Origin: Tepidimonas sediminis
GTDB taxonomy: Bacteria > Pseudomonadota > Gammaproteobacteria > Burkholderiales > Burkholderiaceae_C
DNA: 36,339 bases
Direction of reading: 5' to 3'
NCBI RefSeq assembly: GCF_007556605.1
Contig: NZ_VJND01000018.1
Span: forward strand, 1 to 36,339
Shown here in pieces: positions 1 to 8,606 of the stretch; position 1 is the first letter of the stretch; every line of letters begins with the position of its first letter. The notes under the pieces are model-generated. The model was not told where the DNA came from and searched no databases. It saw only the letters and a program-made list of their open reading frames with translations. The position numbers and the translations under genes are program-made.

Positions 1-1380
1 GGCGGCGGCGGCCATCGCCGGGCTGACCAGGTGGGTACGCCCGCCGGCACCCTGGCGGCCCTCGAAATTGCGGTTGCTGGTGGAGGCGCAACGCTCGCCC
101 GGTTCGAGGCGGTCGGCGTTCATCGCCAGGCACATCGAGCAGCCCGGCTCGCGCCACTCGAAGCCGGCGGCGAGAAAGATCTCGTGCAGTCCCTCGGCCT
201 CGGCCGCGGCCTTGACCTGGCCGGAGCCGGGCACCACCAGGGCCTGGCGCACGTTGCGCGCCACCCGTTGGCCGAGCCGGCGCACCACCGCCGCGGCCTC
301 GCGCAGGTCCTCCAGCCGGCTGTTGGTGCAGGAGCCGATGAAGACCTTGTCGACCGTGATGTCGGTGATCGGCTTGCCGGGCTCCAGCGCCATGTACTGC
401 AGCGCGCGCTCCATCGCGGCGCGCTTGACCGGATCCTTCTCGCGCTCCGGATCGGGCACGCGGGCGCTGACCGGCACCACCATCTCGGGCGAGGTGCCCC
501 AGGTCACCTGCGGCTCGATCTGACTGGCGTCCAGCTCCACCACGGCGTCCCAGTGCGCGTCGGGGTCGGAGTGCAGCGTGCGCCAGTGCGCCAGCGCCAC
601 CTCCCACTCCGCGCCCTGCGGCGCCAGCGGGCGGCCGCGCACGTACGCGAACGTCTTGTCGTCCGGCGCCACCAGGCCGGCGCGCGCCCCGGCCTCGATG
701 GCCATGTTGCACACCGTCATGCGGCCTTCCATGCTGAGCGCGCGGATGGCACTGCCGGCGAACTCGATCGTGTAGCCGGTGCCGCCGGCGGTGCCGATCC
801 TGCCGATGATGGCCAGCACGATGTCCTTGGCCGAGCAGCCGCGCGGCAGCTCGCCTTCGACGCGGATCAGCATGTTGCGCGCCTTCTTGGCCAGCAGCGT
901 CTGCGTGGCCAGCACGTGCTCGACCTCGCTGGTGCCGATGCCATGCGCCAGCGCGCCGAACGCCCCGTGGGTGCTGGTGTGGCTGTCGCCGCAGACCACC
1001 GTCATGCCCGGCAGCGTGGCGCCGTTCTCCGGCCCGATGACGTGCACGATGCCCTGGCGCCTGCTCAGGAACGGAAAGTACGCCGCGGCGCCGAATTCGC
1101 GGATGTTGGCGTCCAGCGTGACGATCTGCTCCTTGCTGATCGGGTCGGCGATGCCGTCGTAGCCGAGCTCCCAGCCGGTGGTGGGGGTGTTGTGGTCAGC
1201 CGTGGCCACGATCGAGGACACGCGCCACGGCTTGCGCCCGGCGAGGCGCAGCCCCTCGAACGCCTGCGGACTGGTGACCTCGTGCACCAGGTGGCGGTCG
1301 ATGTAGAGGATGGCGGTGCCGTCCTCCTCGGTGTGGACGACGTGCTCGTCCCAGATCTTGTCGTACAGCGTGCGGCCCAT
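1..1380 (-). CDS. leuC: 3-isopropylmalate dehydratase large subunit (LeuC), C-terminus cut by window edge
   Basis: This is the large subunit of isopropylmalate isomerase, which converts 2- to 3-isopropylmalate in leucine synthesis together with LeuD. About 460 codons are present and the last few lie off the left edge, where leuD would be expected next. The three [4Fe-4S] ligands are visible: Cys351 in FIGSCTNS, and Cys414 and Cys417 in PGCSMC. The family motif [11 protein letters not shown] is also present. I chose the ATG at 1380 because the protein then opens [13 protein letters not shown], as usual for the family. An in-frame ATG at 1422 would add 14 residues (MSGRFF...), and neither start has a clear ribosome site. 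The gene lies 62 bases downstream of gltA on the same strand, separated by a hairpin. Confidence 0.95.
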   Translation of the reverse strand, partial: MGRTLYDKIWDEHVVHTEEDGTAILYIDRHLVHEVTSPQAFEGLRLAGRKPWRVSSIVATADHNTPTTGWELGYDGIADPISKEQIVTLDANIREFGAAAYFPFLSRRQGIVHVIGPENGATLPGMTVVCGDSHTSTHGAFGALAHGIGTSEVEHVLATQTLLAKKARNMLIRVEGELPRGCSAKDIVLAIIGRIGTAGGTGYTIEFAGSAIRALSMEGRMTVCNMAIEAGARAGLVAPDDKTFAYVRGRPLAPQGAEWEVALAHWRTLHSDPDAHWDAVVELDASQIEPQVTWGTSPEMVVPVSARVPDPEREKDPVKRAAMERALQYMALEPGKPITDITVDKVFIGSCTNSRLEDLREAAAVVRRLGQRVARNVRQALVVPGSGQVKAAAEAEGLHEIFLAAGFEWREPGCSMCLAMNADRLEPGERCASTSNRNFEGRQGAGGRTHLVSPAMAAAA

Positions 1381-1451
1381 GGGCGACGGGAAAAGCGGCG
1401 GACGGAAAAAACGGCCAGACATTGTAGTCGGCCGTGCGCAAACAGGGGGCG

Positions 1452-1477
1452 GGCGGTGCGGCGCGGGCCGCACCGCC
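1452..1477 (-). terminator. Strong stem-loop after gltA, possible terminator
   Basis: A perfect 10-base-pair GC-rich stem (GGCGGTGCGG with its complement) and a 6-base loop lie 7 bases past the gltA stop. On the minus strand the stem is followed by CGCCCCCTGTTT rather than a clean T-run. It may be a weak or factor-dependent terminator, or an mRNA-stabilising 3' hairpin separating gltA from leuC. Confidence 0.45.
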
Positions 1478-1484
1478 GCGCCGC

Positions 1485-2795
1485 TCAGCGCTGCTCGATC
1501 GGCTTGACGTCGCGCCGCGCCGCGCCGGTGAAGAGCTGGCGCGGACGACCGATCTTGTACTCGGGGTCGGCCAGCATCTCGTTGAGCTGCGCGATCCAGC
1601 CCACCGTGCGCGCCAGCGCGAAGATGCCGGTGAACAGGCTGGTGGGGATGCCGATGGCGCGCTGCACGATGCCGGAGTAGAAGTCGACGTTCGGGTAGAG
1701 CTTGCGCTGCACGAAGTAGTCGTCCTCCAGCGCGATCTGCTCCAGCTTGCGCGCCAGCGCGAACAGCGGATCGTTCTCCAGCCCGAGCTCGCCCAGCACC
1801 TCGTGGCAGGTCTCCTGCATCAGCTTGGCGCGCGGGTCGTAGTTCTTGTAGACGCGGTGGCCGAAGCCCATCAGGCGCACGCCGGAGGACTTGTCCTTGA
1901 CCTTGGCGATGAATTCGCCGATCTTGGCCACGCCGCCCATGGCCTGGATCTCCTCCAGCATGTTCAGGCAGGCCTCGTTGGCGCCGCCGTGCGCCGGGCC
2001 CCACAGGCAGGCCACGCCGGCGGCGATCGCCGCAAACGGGTTGGTGCCGGAGCTGCCGCACAGCCGCACGGTGGAGGTGGAGGCGTTCTGCTCGTGGTCC
2101 GCGTGCAGGATGAAGATGCGGTCCATCGCGCGCTCCAGCACCGGGTTGACGCGGTAGTCCTCGCACGGCGTGGCGAACATCATGCGCAGGAAGTTGCCGG
2201 CGTAGCTGAGGTCGTTGCGCGGGTAGATGTAGGGCTGGCCGATGCCGTACTTGTAGGCCATCGCCACCAGCGTCGGCATCTTGGCGATCAGGCGGATGGC
2301 CGCCACCTCGCGGTGCTCGGGGTTGTTGATGTCGGTGCTGTCGTGATAGAAGGCCGACATCGCGCCCACCAGCCCGGTCAGCACCGCCATCGGGTGCGCG
2401 TCGCGCCGGAAGCCGCGCAGGAAGAACTGCATCTGCTCGTGCACCATCGTGTGCAGCGTGACGCGGCGCGTGAACTCGGCCTTCTGCTGCGCGTTGGGCA
2501 GCTCGCCGTACAGCAGCAGGTAGCAGGTCTCCATGTAGTCGCACTGCGTGGCCAGCTGCTCGATCGGGTAGCCGCGGTAGAGCAGCTCACCCTTGTCGCC
2601 ATCGATGTAGGTGATGGCCGACTGGCACGACGCCGTGGACAGGAATCCCGGGTCGTAGGTGAACATGCCGGTCTGGGCGTAGAGCTTGCGGATGTCGATC
2701 ACGTCCGGCCCCATGGTGCCGGAGTAGATCGGCAGCTCCACGCTCGGGGCGCCGTTGGAGAACGACAGGGTGGCCTTGTGGGCTTGCAGTTTCAT
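1485..2795 (-). CDS. gltA: Citrate synthase (type II, hexameric class)
   Basis: This enzyme condenses acetyl-CoA and oxaloacetate to citrate, the entry step of the TCA cycle. The protein is 436 residues, normal for the Gram-negative class. The catalytic triad is in place: His269 in PAHGGANEA, His313 in [14 protein letters not shown] and Asp371 in NVDFYSG. The start ATG overlaps the sdhE stop by four bases (ATGA), so translation is probably coupled to sdhE. A ribosome site (GGGGAGTCC context) lies inside the end of sdhE. It is the last gene of the sdhCDAB-sdhE-gltA run and is followed by a stem-loop. Confidence 0.98.
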   Translation of the reverse strand: MKLQAHKATLSFSNGAPSVELPIYSGTMGPDVIDIRKLYAQTGMFTYDPGFLSTASCQSAITYIDGDKGELLYRGYPIEQLATQCDYMETCYLLLYGELPNAQQKAEFTRRVTLHTMVHEQMQFFLRGFRRDAHPMAVLTGLVGAMSAFYHDSTDINNPEHREVAAIRLIAKMPTLVAMAYKYGIGQPYIYPRNDLSYAGNFLRMMFATPCEDYRVNPVLERAMDRIFILHADHEQNASTSTVRLCGSSGTNPFAAIAAGVACLWGPAHGGANEACLNMLEEIQAMGGVAKIGEFIAKVKDKSSGVRLMGFGHRVYKNYDPRAKLMQETCHEVLGELGLENDPLFALARKLEQIALEDDYFVQRKLYPNVDFYSGIVQRAIGIPTSLFTGIFALARTVGWIAQLNEMLADPEYKIGRPRQLFTGAARRDVKPIEQR

Positions 2796-3109
2796 GGGGA
2801 GTCCTTCGTCGGGGATGCGGGGGACGTTGCGGGAATCGGGCCGGGCGTGCGCAGCAGCGCCAGCACCTCCAGCACTTCGGGGGTGGCCAGCGCCCCCTCG
2901 GGCTCGCGCCGGCGCAGCAGCAGGTCCAGCAGGTCGTTGTCGGCCAGGTCCATCAGCGCGGCCAGCCCGCGCGCCTGCCGCGCCGTCAGGGTGTGGCCGT
3001 GGCGGGCGAAGAAGCGCTCGATGAACAGGTCGTTCTCGAGCAGGCCACGGCGGCAGCGCCAGCGCAGGCGGCCGATCTCGCGCGGATCCAGCGGGGCGTG
3101 CTCGTCCAT
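2792..3109 (-). CDS. sdhE: FAD assembly factor SdhE (YgfY/Sdh5 family)
   Basis: This small protein of 105 residues promotes covalent attachment of FAD to SdhA. The signature RGxxE motif is present as Arg21-Gly22-Leu-Leu-Glu25, followed by the helical core ending near LLLRRREP. It is slightly longer than the usual 80-95 residues because of a Pro/Ser/Thr tail after residue 90, whose bases overlap the gltA ribosome site. It sits 22 bases after sdhB and overlaps gltA by four bases, so it belongs to the succinate dehydrogenase operon, which fits its job. Confidence 0.93.
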   Translation of the reverse strand: MDEHAPLDPREIGRLRWRCRRGLLENDLFIERFFARHGHTLTARQARGLAALMDLADNDLLDLLLRRREPEGALATPEVLEVLALLRTPGPIPATSPASPTKDSP

Positions 3110-3131
3110 GGCCGGCGGCGGGGGCGCGCGG

Positions 3132-3833
3132 TCAGACCGCGCGGCGCACCATCAGCTCCTTGATCTTGCCGATGGCCTTGGTCGGGTTGAGGCTCTTCGG
3201 ACACACGTCCACGCAGTTCATGATCGTGTGGCAGCGGAACAGACGGTACGGGTCCTCGAGGTTGTCCAGCCGCTCGGCGGTGGCCTGGTCGCGGCTGTCG
3301 GCGATGAAGCGGTAGGCCTGCAGCAGGCCGGCCGGGCCGACGAACTTGTCCGGGTTCCACCAGAAGCTCGGGCAGCTGGTGGAGCAGCTGGCGCACAGGA
3401 TGCATTCGTACAGGCCGTTGAGCTCCTCGCGCTCCTCGGGCGACTGCAGGCGCTCCTTCTCCGGCGGCGGCGTGTCGTTGATCAGGTACGGCTTGATCGA
3501 GTGGTACTGCTTGAAGAACAGCGTCATGTCCACGATCAGGTCGCGGATGACGGGCAGCCCCGGCAGTGGCTTGAGCACGATGGTGTCGGGCAGCGTGCGC
3601 AGGTTGGTCAGGCACGCCAGACCATTCTTGCCGTTGATGTTCATCGCGTCGGAGCCACACACCCCCTCGCGGCAGGAGCGGCGGTACGACAGCGTCGGGT
3701 CGATTTCCTTGAGCTTGACCAGGGCGTCCAGCAGCATGCGCTCGGTGGTCAACTCCACCTCCAGCGTCTGCATGTAGGGCTTGGCGTCCTTGTCCGGGTC
3801 GTAGCGGTAGATCTTGAACGTGCGTTTGGCCAT
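3132..3833 (-). CDS. sdhB: Succinate dehydrogenase iron-sulfur subunit
   Basis: This is the electron-transfer subunit of complex II, carrying electrons from SdhA FAD to quinone. It has 233 residues. The [2Fe-2S] site uses Cys54, Cys59 and Cys74, with Asp62 in the remaining ligand position as in the E. coli enzyme. The [4Fe-4S] site has Cys144, Cys147 and Cys150. The [3Fe-4S] site uses Cys154, Cys201 and Cys207, with Cys211 completing the second ferredoxin-like motif. A GGAGGT ribosome site precedes the ATG. It lies between sdhA and sdhE in the operon. Confidence 0.98.
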   Translation of the reverse strand: MAKRTFKIYRYDPDKDAKPYMQTLEVELTTERMLLDALVKLKEIDPTLSYRRSCREGVCGSDAMNINGKNGLACLTNLRTLPDTIVLKPLPGLPVIRDLIVDMTLFFKQYHSIKPYLINDTPPPEKERLQSPEEREELNGLYECILCASCSTSCPSFWWNPDKFVGPAGLLQAYRFIADSRDQATAERLDNLEDPYRLFRCHTIMNCVDVCPKSLNPTKAIGKIKELMVRRAV

Positions 3834-3869
3834 GGTCGGTTACCTCCGGCGTGACGGGACGCGCCCCGG

Positions 3870-5678
3870 TCAGAACGTGCGCACCTTGGGCGGGATCGAC
3901 TCGACGGTCAGCGGCTTGAGGTTGACCGGCTTGTACTCGAGCCGGTTGCCGTCGCTGTACCACAGGGTGTGCTTGAGCCACTCCTTGTCGTTGCGGCCCA
4001 GCGGGCACTCGGGGTCGTCGGCCGGGCGCTCGTAGTCCTTGACGGTGTGTGCGCCGCGGCACTCCTTGCGCGCCGCCGCCGAAGTCATCGTGGCCTGCGC
4101 CACTTCGATCAGGTTCTCGACCTCCAGCGCCTCGATGCGCGCGGTGTTGAACACCTTGGAGGTGTCCTTCAGGCCGATGTGCGCCACGCGTTCGCGGATG
4201 GCGTTGATCTTGCGCACGCCCTCGTCCATGCTGGCCTGCGTGCGGAAGACCCCCGCGTGCTGCTGCATGGTCTGACGGATGTCGTTGGCCACGGCCTGCG
4301 CGTACTCGCCGTCACGGCAGCTCTCCAGCCGCGCCAGCCGCGCCAACGTGCGGTCGGCGGCGTCCTTCGGCAGCGGCTTGTGCTCGCGGCCGCGGTCGAG
4401 GTTGGCCACGATGTGGTTGCCGGCCGCGCGGCCGAACACCAGCAGGTCCAGCAGCGAGTTGGTGCCGAGGCGGTTGGCGCCGTGCACCGACACGCACGAG
4501 CACTCGCCGACCGCGTACAGGCCGTTCACCACCTTCTGGCCGCCCTGGCCGTCCGGCACGACCACCTGGCCGTTGATGTTGGTCGGGATGCCGCCCATCT
4601 GGTAGTGGATGGTCGGCACCACCGGGATCGGCTCCTTGGTGATGTCGACGTTGGCGAAGTTGATGCCGATCTCGTACACCGAGGGCAGGCGCTTGTGGAT
4701 CGTCTCGGGGCCGAGGTGGTCGAGCTTGAGCAGGATGTAATCCTTGTTCGGCCCGCAGCCGCGGCCTTCCTTGATCTCCTGATCCATGCAGCGGCTGACG
4801 AAGTCGCGCGGCGCCAGATCCTTCAGCGTCGGCGCGTAGCGCTCCATGAAGCGTTCGCCGTTGCTGTTGAGCAGGATGGCGCCCTCGCCGCGGCAGCCCT
4901 CGGTCAGCAGCACGCCCGCGCCGGCCACGCCGGTCGGGTGGAACTGCCAGAACTCCATGTCCTGCAGCGGGATGCCGGCACGCGCGGCCATGCCCAGCCC
5001 GTCGCCGGTGTTGATGAAGGCGTTGGTGCTGGCGGCGTAGATGCGCCCGGCGCCGCCGGTGGCCAGCAGCGTGGCCTTGGCTTCCAGGATGTAGACGTCG
5101 CCGGTCTCCATCTCCAGCGCGGTCACGCCCAGCACGTCGCCGTCGGCGTCGCGGATCAGGTCCAGCGCCATCCACTCGACGAAGAACGTGGTGCGCGCGG
5201 CGACGTTCTGCTGGTACAGCGTGTGCAGCATCGCGTGGCCGGTGCGGTCGGCGGCGGCGCAGGCGCGCTGCACGGGCTTCTCGCCGTAGTTGGCGGTGTG
5301 GCCGCCGAACGGGCGCTGGTAGATGGTGCCGTCCGGGTTGCGGTCGAACGGCATGCCCATGTGCTCCAGCTCGTAGACGACCTTGGGCGCCTCGCGGCAC
5401 ATGAATTCGATGGCGTCCTGGTCACCGAGCCAGTCCGAGCCCTTGACGGTGTCGTAGAAGTGGTAGTGCCAGTTGTCCTCGGACATGTTGCCCAGCGACG
5501 CGCCGATGCCGCCCTGCGCGGCCACGGTGTGCGAGCGGGTGGGGAAGACCTTGGACAGCACGGCGACGTTGAGGCCGGCGCGCGCCAGCTGCAGCGAGGC
5601 GCGCATGCCGGAGCCGCCGGCGCCGACGATGACGACGTCGAAGCGGCGGCGGGGAAGATTCGAGGTGACGACGGTCAT
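3870..5678 (-). CDS. sdhA: Succinate dehydrogenase flavoprotein subunit
   Basis: This is the catalytic subunit of complex II, oxidising succinate to fumarate at the cytoplasmic side of the membrane. It has 602 residues, within the normal range. The N-terminal dinucleotide fold is VIVGAGGSGMRA. The covalent FAD histidine is His50 in SHTVAAQGG. The dicarboxylate site is visible as HPTGVAGAGVLLTEGCRGEG, HYQMGGIPTN and HGANRLGTNSLLD. A GGAGG ribosome site lies about 10 bases before the ATG, and the start is only 3 bases after the sdhD stop. Confidence 0.98.
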   Translation of the reverse strand: MTVVTSNLPRRRFDVVIVGAGGSGMRASLQLARAGLNVAVLSKVFPTRSHTVAAQGGIGASLGNMSEDNWHYHFYDTVKGSDWLGDQDAIEFMCREAPKVVYELEHMGMPFDRNPDGTIYQRPFGGHTANYGEKPVQRACAAADRTGHAMLHTLYQQNVAARTTFFVEWMALDLIRDADGDVLGVTALEMETGDVYILEAKATLLATGGAGRIYAASTNAFINTGDGLGMAARAGIPLQDMEFWQFHPTGVAGAGVLLTEGCRGEGAILLNSNGERFMERYAPTLKDLAPRDFVSRCMDQEIKEGRGCGPNKDYILLKLDHLGPETIHKRLPSVYEIGINFANVDITKEPIPVVPTIHYQMGGIPTNINGQVVVPDGQGGQKVVNGLYAVGECSCVSVHGANRLGTNSLLDLLVFGRAAGNHIVANLDRGREHKPLPKDAADRTLARLARLESCRDGEYAQAVANDIRQTMQQHAGVFRTQASMDEGVRKINAIRERVAHIGLKDTSKVFNTARIEALEVENLIEVAQATMTSAAARKECRGAHTVKDYERPADDPECPLGRNDKEWLKHTLWYSDGNRLEYKPVNLKPLTVESIPPKVRTF

Positions 5679-5681
5679 GGC

Positions 5682-6047
5682 TCACAGCCTCCAGAGCACT
5701 TGAAACGCCCAGCCCGTGCAACCGACCAGCCAGACGAGGGTGAAGACATGCAGGGCCAGGCGCAGGCCCACGGGCTTGATGTAGTCCATCCAGATGTCGC
5801 GCACGCCGACCCACGCGTGCCAGGCCAGCGCGACCACCACGCCGAAGGTGAGGAACTTCATCCACGGCGCGGCGAAGATGCCGGCCCAGCCCTCGTAGCC
5901 GAGCGGGCCGGCGTGCAGCAGCACCTGCGCCAGCAGCACCAGCGTGAACAGCGCCATCAGCACCGCGGTGAAGCGCTGCACCAGCCAGTCGCGCAGACCG
6001 TAGTGCGCGCCGGTGACGACGCGCTTGGAGCCATAGTTGACCGCCAT
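5682..6047 (-). CDS. sdhD: Succinate dehydrogenase membrane anchor subunit D
   Basis: This 121-residue membrane anchor of complex II has three hydrophobic helices (about 25-45, 62-82 and 95-117). His77 in LAWHAWVG is the expected heme b ligand. Asp88-Tyr89 matches the ubiquinone-site Asp-Tyr pair of E. coli SdhD with identical spacing of 11 and 12 residues. A GGAGG ribosome site lies 9 bases before the start. It sits 25 bases after sdhC. Confidence 0.95.
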   Translation of the reverse strand: MAVNYGSKRVVTGAHYGLRDWLVQRFTAVLMALFTLVLLAQVLLHAGPLGYEGWAGIFAAPWMKFLTFGVVVALAWHAWVGVRDIWMDYIKPVGLRLALHVFTLVWLVGCTGWAFQVLWRL

Positions 6048-6072
6048 GATGGGAAACCTCCGTCGGGGTGGA

Positions 6073-6504
6073 TCAGTACAGGCCGAACAGCTTGGTGCCC
6101 AGCAGCACCGTCAGCGCCAGGCTGATGGTGAGCGTGGCGATCGCCGAGGAGCGGCCGAACGCCTTGTCGACCTTGTGCGTGGCGTCCATGTAGAGGTGAC
6201 GCACGCCGGCGCAGAAATGGTGCAGGTAGGCCCAGATCAGGGCCAGCGTCACCAGCTTCAGGAACCAACCGGGTACGAAACCGATGCCCGCGTCGAAAGC
6301 CGAGGTGAAGCCGGCGTACGACAGTTCCGACGACAGCGAGGCGTCCATCATCCAGACGACCAGCGGCAGCAGCAGGAACATCAGGCCGCCGCTGACGCGG
6401 TGCAGGATCGACACCCACCCGGCGGCCGGCAGGCGGTAGGTGGTCAGGTCCTTGAAGGCGTTGATGTTGCGAAACTCGGGCCGCGCAGGTCGCATGGGTG
6501 TCAT
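6073..6504 (-). CDS. sdhC: Succinate dehydrogenase cytochrome b556 subunit
   Basis: This is the first structural gene of the sdh operon, encoding the 143-residue large anchor subunit. The quinone-site motif SILHRVSGG has Ser32 and Arg36. The heme ligand His96 lies in HHFCAGVRH, four residues before Gly100 as in E. coli. There are three predicted membrane helices. The chosen ATG has AGGAG about 7 bases upstream; a second in-frame ATG is three codons in. The 129-base gap to the GntR-family gene could hold an sdh promoter, but I see no convincing -35/-10 pair and no copy of the ATAAGAC motif found further upstream. Confidence 0.96.
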   Translation of the reverse strand: MTPMRPARPEFRNINAFKDLTTYRLPAAGWVSILHRVSGGLMFLLLPLVVWMMDASLSSELSYAGFTSAFDAGIGFVPGWFLKLVTLALIWAYLHHFCAGVRHLYMDATHKVDKAFGRSSAIATLTISLALTVLLGTKLFGLY

Positions 6505-6633
6505 GGGCTTCTCCTGGGGGGTGGGCCGCCGTCGCCGCCGTCAGCGCGCGACGCGGGGGCCGCCATCGTCGTTGAGGTCACTGACGGGAAACTTTCGGAT
6601 TCTATTGCAACGCAGCATCGCGCTCTGCCTCCC

Positions 6634-7437
6634 TCATCCGAGCTCGTTGCGGTAGTGGTGGCGATCGGTGCGGTACAGGCCGCGGCGCAGCTCCATCGGC
6701 ACGCCGTTGTAGGTGTAGGCCAGCCGCTCCACGCTCAGCAGCGGCGTGCCGGGGGCGACCTGCAGCCGCCGCGCGGCCGCGTCGCCGGCGGCCACCGCCT
6801 TCAGGCGCTCCTCGGCGCGCACCATGCGCACGCCGAACTGGCTCTCGAACAGCGCGTACATCGGGCCGGGGTGGGTGGTCAGCGTCTCCAGCGTCAGGCC
6901 GCGGAACGGGCCGCCGGGCAGCCAGAGATCCTCCAGGATCGTGGGCACGCCCTGGAAGCTGAGCACGCGGCTGACCTGCACCACCGCGTCGCCGGGGCGC
7001 AGCTGCAGCGCCGCGGCCACCTCCGCGCTGGCGCGCATGCGCCGGCAGCCCAGGATCTCGCGCGTGGCCGGCCCCTCCTGGTCGCGGTCGCCGTGGTCCG
7101 GGTGCAGGCGCAGGAAGCGGTACTGCACCTGCTGCTCGGCGTGCGTGGCCACGAAGGTGCCCTTGCCCTGGCGGCGCACCAGCAGGTTGTCGGCGGCCAG
7201 CTCGTCGATGGCCTTGCGCACCGTGCCCTGGCTGACGCGGAAGCGCGCGGCCAGCTCCTGCTCGCTCGGGATGGCGTCGCCCGGCTTCCACTCGCCCTGC
7301 TGCAGGCTCTGCAGCAGCAGCGCCTTGATCTGCTGGTACAGCGGGCTGAAGGCCGGCGCGCCCGCGCCGGCGGCGCCGCTGCCGGCGTCGCCGAGGGCGC
7401 CCGCCGGGCGCCGCGCGAGGGTCGAGTCGCTCTTCAT
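6634..7437 (-). CDS. GntR-family transcriptional regulator, HutC subfamily (TCA locus regulator)
   Basis: This is a DNA-binding repressor or activator with an effector-binding domain. It has 267 residues: a low-complexity Gly/Ala leader (1-29), a GntR winged helix (31-97, with SEQELAARFRVSQGTVRKAI and RQGKGTFVA), then a UTRA ligand domain (about 115-262). The gene lies between the sdh operon (same strand, downstream) and mdh (divergent). A palindrome sits over its own predicted promoter, so autoregulation together with control of mdh, and perhaps sdh, is the obvious inference. The ligand cannot be read from sequence; a TCA or propionate-related acid is a guess. The start has no strong ribosome site. 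Confidence 0.9.
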   Translation of the reverse strand: MKSDSTLARRPAGALGDAGSGAAGAGAPAFSPLYQQIKALLLQSLQQGEWKPGDAIPSEQELAARFRVSQGTVRKAIDELAADNLLVRRQGKGTFVATHAEQQVQYRFLRLHPDHGDRDQEGPATREILGCRRMRASAEVAAALQLRPGDAVVQVSRVLSFQGVPTILEDLWLPGGPFRGLTLETLTTHPGPMYALFESQFGVRMVRAEERLKAVAAGDAAARRLQVAPGTPLLSVERLAYTYNGVPMELRRGLYRTDRHHYRNELG

Positions 7438-7491
7438 CGCTGTCGTGGACGGGGCCGCGCGATCGGCGCGGCGTGCGTTGCGTCACGCGCA

Positions 7492-7519
7492 ATCATATCT
7501 TATATAAGACATAAGACAA
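7492..7519 (-). promoter_or_regulatory. Predicted promoter of the GntR-family regulator
   Basis: On the minus strand a -35-like TTGTCT (7514-7519) and a -10-like TATGAT (7492-7497) are 16 bases apart. The 12-base palindrome at 7498-7509 fills most of the spacer, so a bound dimer would block RNA polymerase. This is inferred from hexamer similarity only. Confidence 0.5.
7498..7517. promoter_or_regulatory. Putative GntR operator: perfect palindrome plus tandem ATAAGAC repeat
   Basis: TCTTATATAAGA (7498-7509) is a perfect 12-base inverted repeat in an otherwise GC-rich gap. The heptamer ATAAGAC occurs twice in direct tandem (7504-7510 and 7511-7517), the first copy being the right arm of the palindrome. 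The site ends 3 bases before the mdh -35 element and lies within the spacer of the regulator's own promoter. AT-rich inverted repeats are typical HutC/GntR targets. Binding is inferred, not shown. Confidence 0.65.
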
Positions 7520-7520
7520 A

Positions 7521-7550
7521 TTGACGCCGGGGTGGCGCAGCGGGTACACT
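7521..7550 (+). promoter_or_regulatory. Predicted sigma-70 promoter of mdh
   Basis: TTGACG (7521-7526) and TACACT (7545-7550) are 18 bases apart, a good housekeeping-type pair. The leader to the mdh ATG would be about 40 bases and contains the GGAG ribosome site. The putative operator abuts the -35 element. Confidence 0.6.
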
Positions 7551-7597
7551 CCGGGTACACGTCCGCTTTTCCCCTCTGTCCACTGGAGAAAACCCTC

Positions 7598-8584
7598 ATG
7601 AACAAGAAGCCCGTCCGCGTCGCCGTCACCGGCGCTGCCGGCCAGATCGGTTACGCGCTGCTGTTCCGCATCGCCTCCGGCGAGATGCTGGGCAAGGACC
7701 AGCCGGTGATCCTGCAGCTGCTGGAGATTCCCGACGAGAAGGCGCAGAAGGCGCTCAAGGGCGTGATGATGGAGCTGGAGGACTGCGCCTTCCCGCTGCT
7801 GGCGGGCATGGAGGCGCACAGCGACCCGAAGACGGCCTTCCGCGACACCGACTACGCGCTGCTGGTCGGCGCGCGCCCGCGCGGCCCCGGCATGGAGCGC
7901 AAGGACCTGCTGTCGGCCAACGCGCAGATCTTCACCGCGCAGGGCCGCGCGCTCAACGAGGTGGCCAGCCGCAATGTCAAGGTGCTGGTGGTGGGCAACC
8001 CGGCCAACACCAACGCCTACATCGCGATGAAGTCCGCGCCCGATCTGCCGGCGAAGAACTTCACCGCGATGCTGCGCCTGGACCACAACCGCGCGCTGTC
8101 GCAGATCGCCGCCAAGACCGGCAAGCCGGTCTCATCGATCGAGAAGCTGTGCGTGTGGGGCAACCACTCGCCGACCATGTACGCCGACTACCGCTTCGCC
8201 ACCATCGAGGGCCAGTCGGTCAAGGCGATGATCAACGACGAGGACTGGAACCGCAACGTCTTCCTGCCCACCGTCGGCAAGCGCGGCGCGGCCATCATCG
8301 AGGCGCGCGGCCTGTCGTCGGCGGCATCGGCGGCCAACGCCGCCATCGACCACATGCGCGACTGGGCGCTGGGCACCAACGGCCGCTGGGTGACGATGGG
8401 CGTGCCGTCGCAGGGCTGGTACGGCATCCCGCAGGACGTCATGTTCGGCTTCCCGGTCACCTGCGCGGGCGGTGAGTACACGGTGGTCGAGGGCCTGCCG
8501 ATCGACGAGTTCAGCCAGCAGTGCCTGAACAAGACGCTGGCCGAGCTGGAAGAAGAGCGCGCCGCGGTGGCGCACCTGCTGTGA
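7598..8584 (+). CDS. mdh: Malate dehydrogenase (NAD-dependent)
   Basis: This enzyme oxidises malate to oxaloacetate in the TCA cycle. It has 328 residues, of the cytosolic-type MDH group common in beta-proteobacteria. The NAD-binding loop is TGAAGQIG (11-18). The substrate arginines lie in [15 protein letters not shown]. The catalytic pair is Asp163 in LRLDHNRA and His190 in WGNHSP. I chose the ATG at 7598 because GGAG lies 9 bases upstream and the protein opens [15 protein letters not shown]; an upstream in-frame ATG at 7532 lies inside the promoter. It is first gene of an mdh / CitE-like / acnB operon. Confidence 0.97.
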   Translation: MNKKPVRVAVTGAAGQIGYALLFRIASGEMLGKDQPVILQLLEIPDEKAQKALKGVMMELEDCAFPLLAGMEAHSDPKTAFRDTDYALLVGARPRGPGMERKDLLSANAQIFTAQGRALNEVASRNVKVLVVGNPANTNAYIAMKSAPDLPAKNFTAMLRLDHNRALSQIAAKTGKPVSSIEKLCVWGNHSPTMYADYRFATIEGQSVKAMINDEDWNRNVFLPTVGKRGAAIIEARGLSSAASAANAAIDHMRDWALGTNGRWVTMGVPSQGWYGIPQDVMFGFPVTCAGGEYTVVEGLPIDEFSQQCLNKTLAELEEERAAVAHLL

Positions 8585-8606
8585 GCGCGCCGCGCCGCCC
8601 CGCGTC

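Noticed and set aside
1434-3854. 806-codon plus-strand frame over gltA, sdhE and sdhB
   Set aside because: It is antisense to three clearly functional genes and has no motif.
3969-6125. 718-codon plus-strand frame over sdhA and sdhD
   Set aside because: It is a composition-driven shadow; the minus-strand proteins have all catalytic residues.
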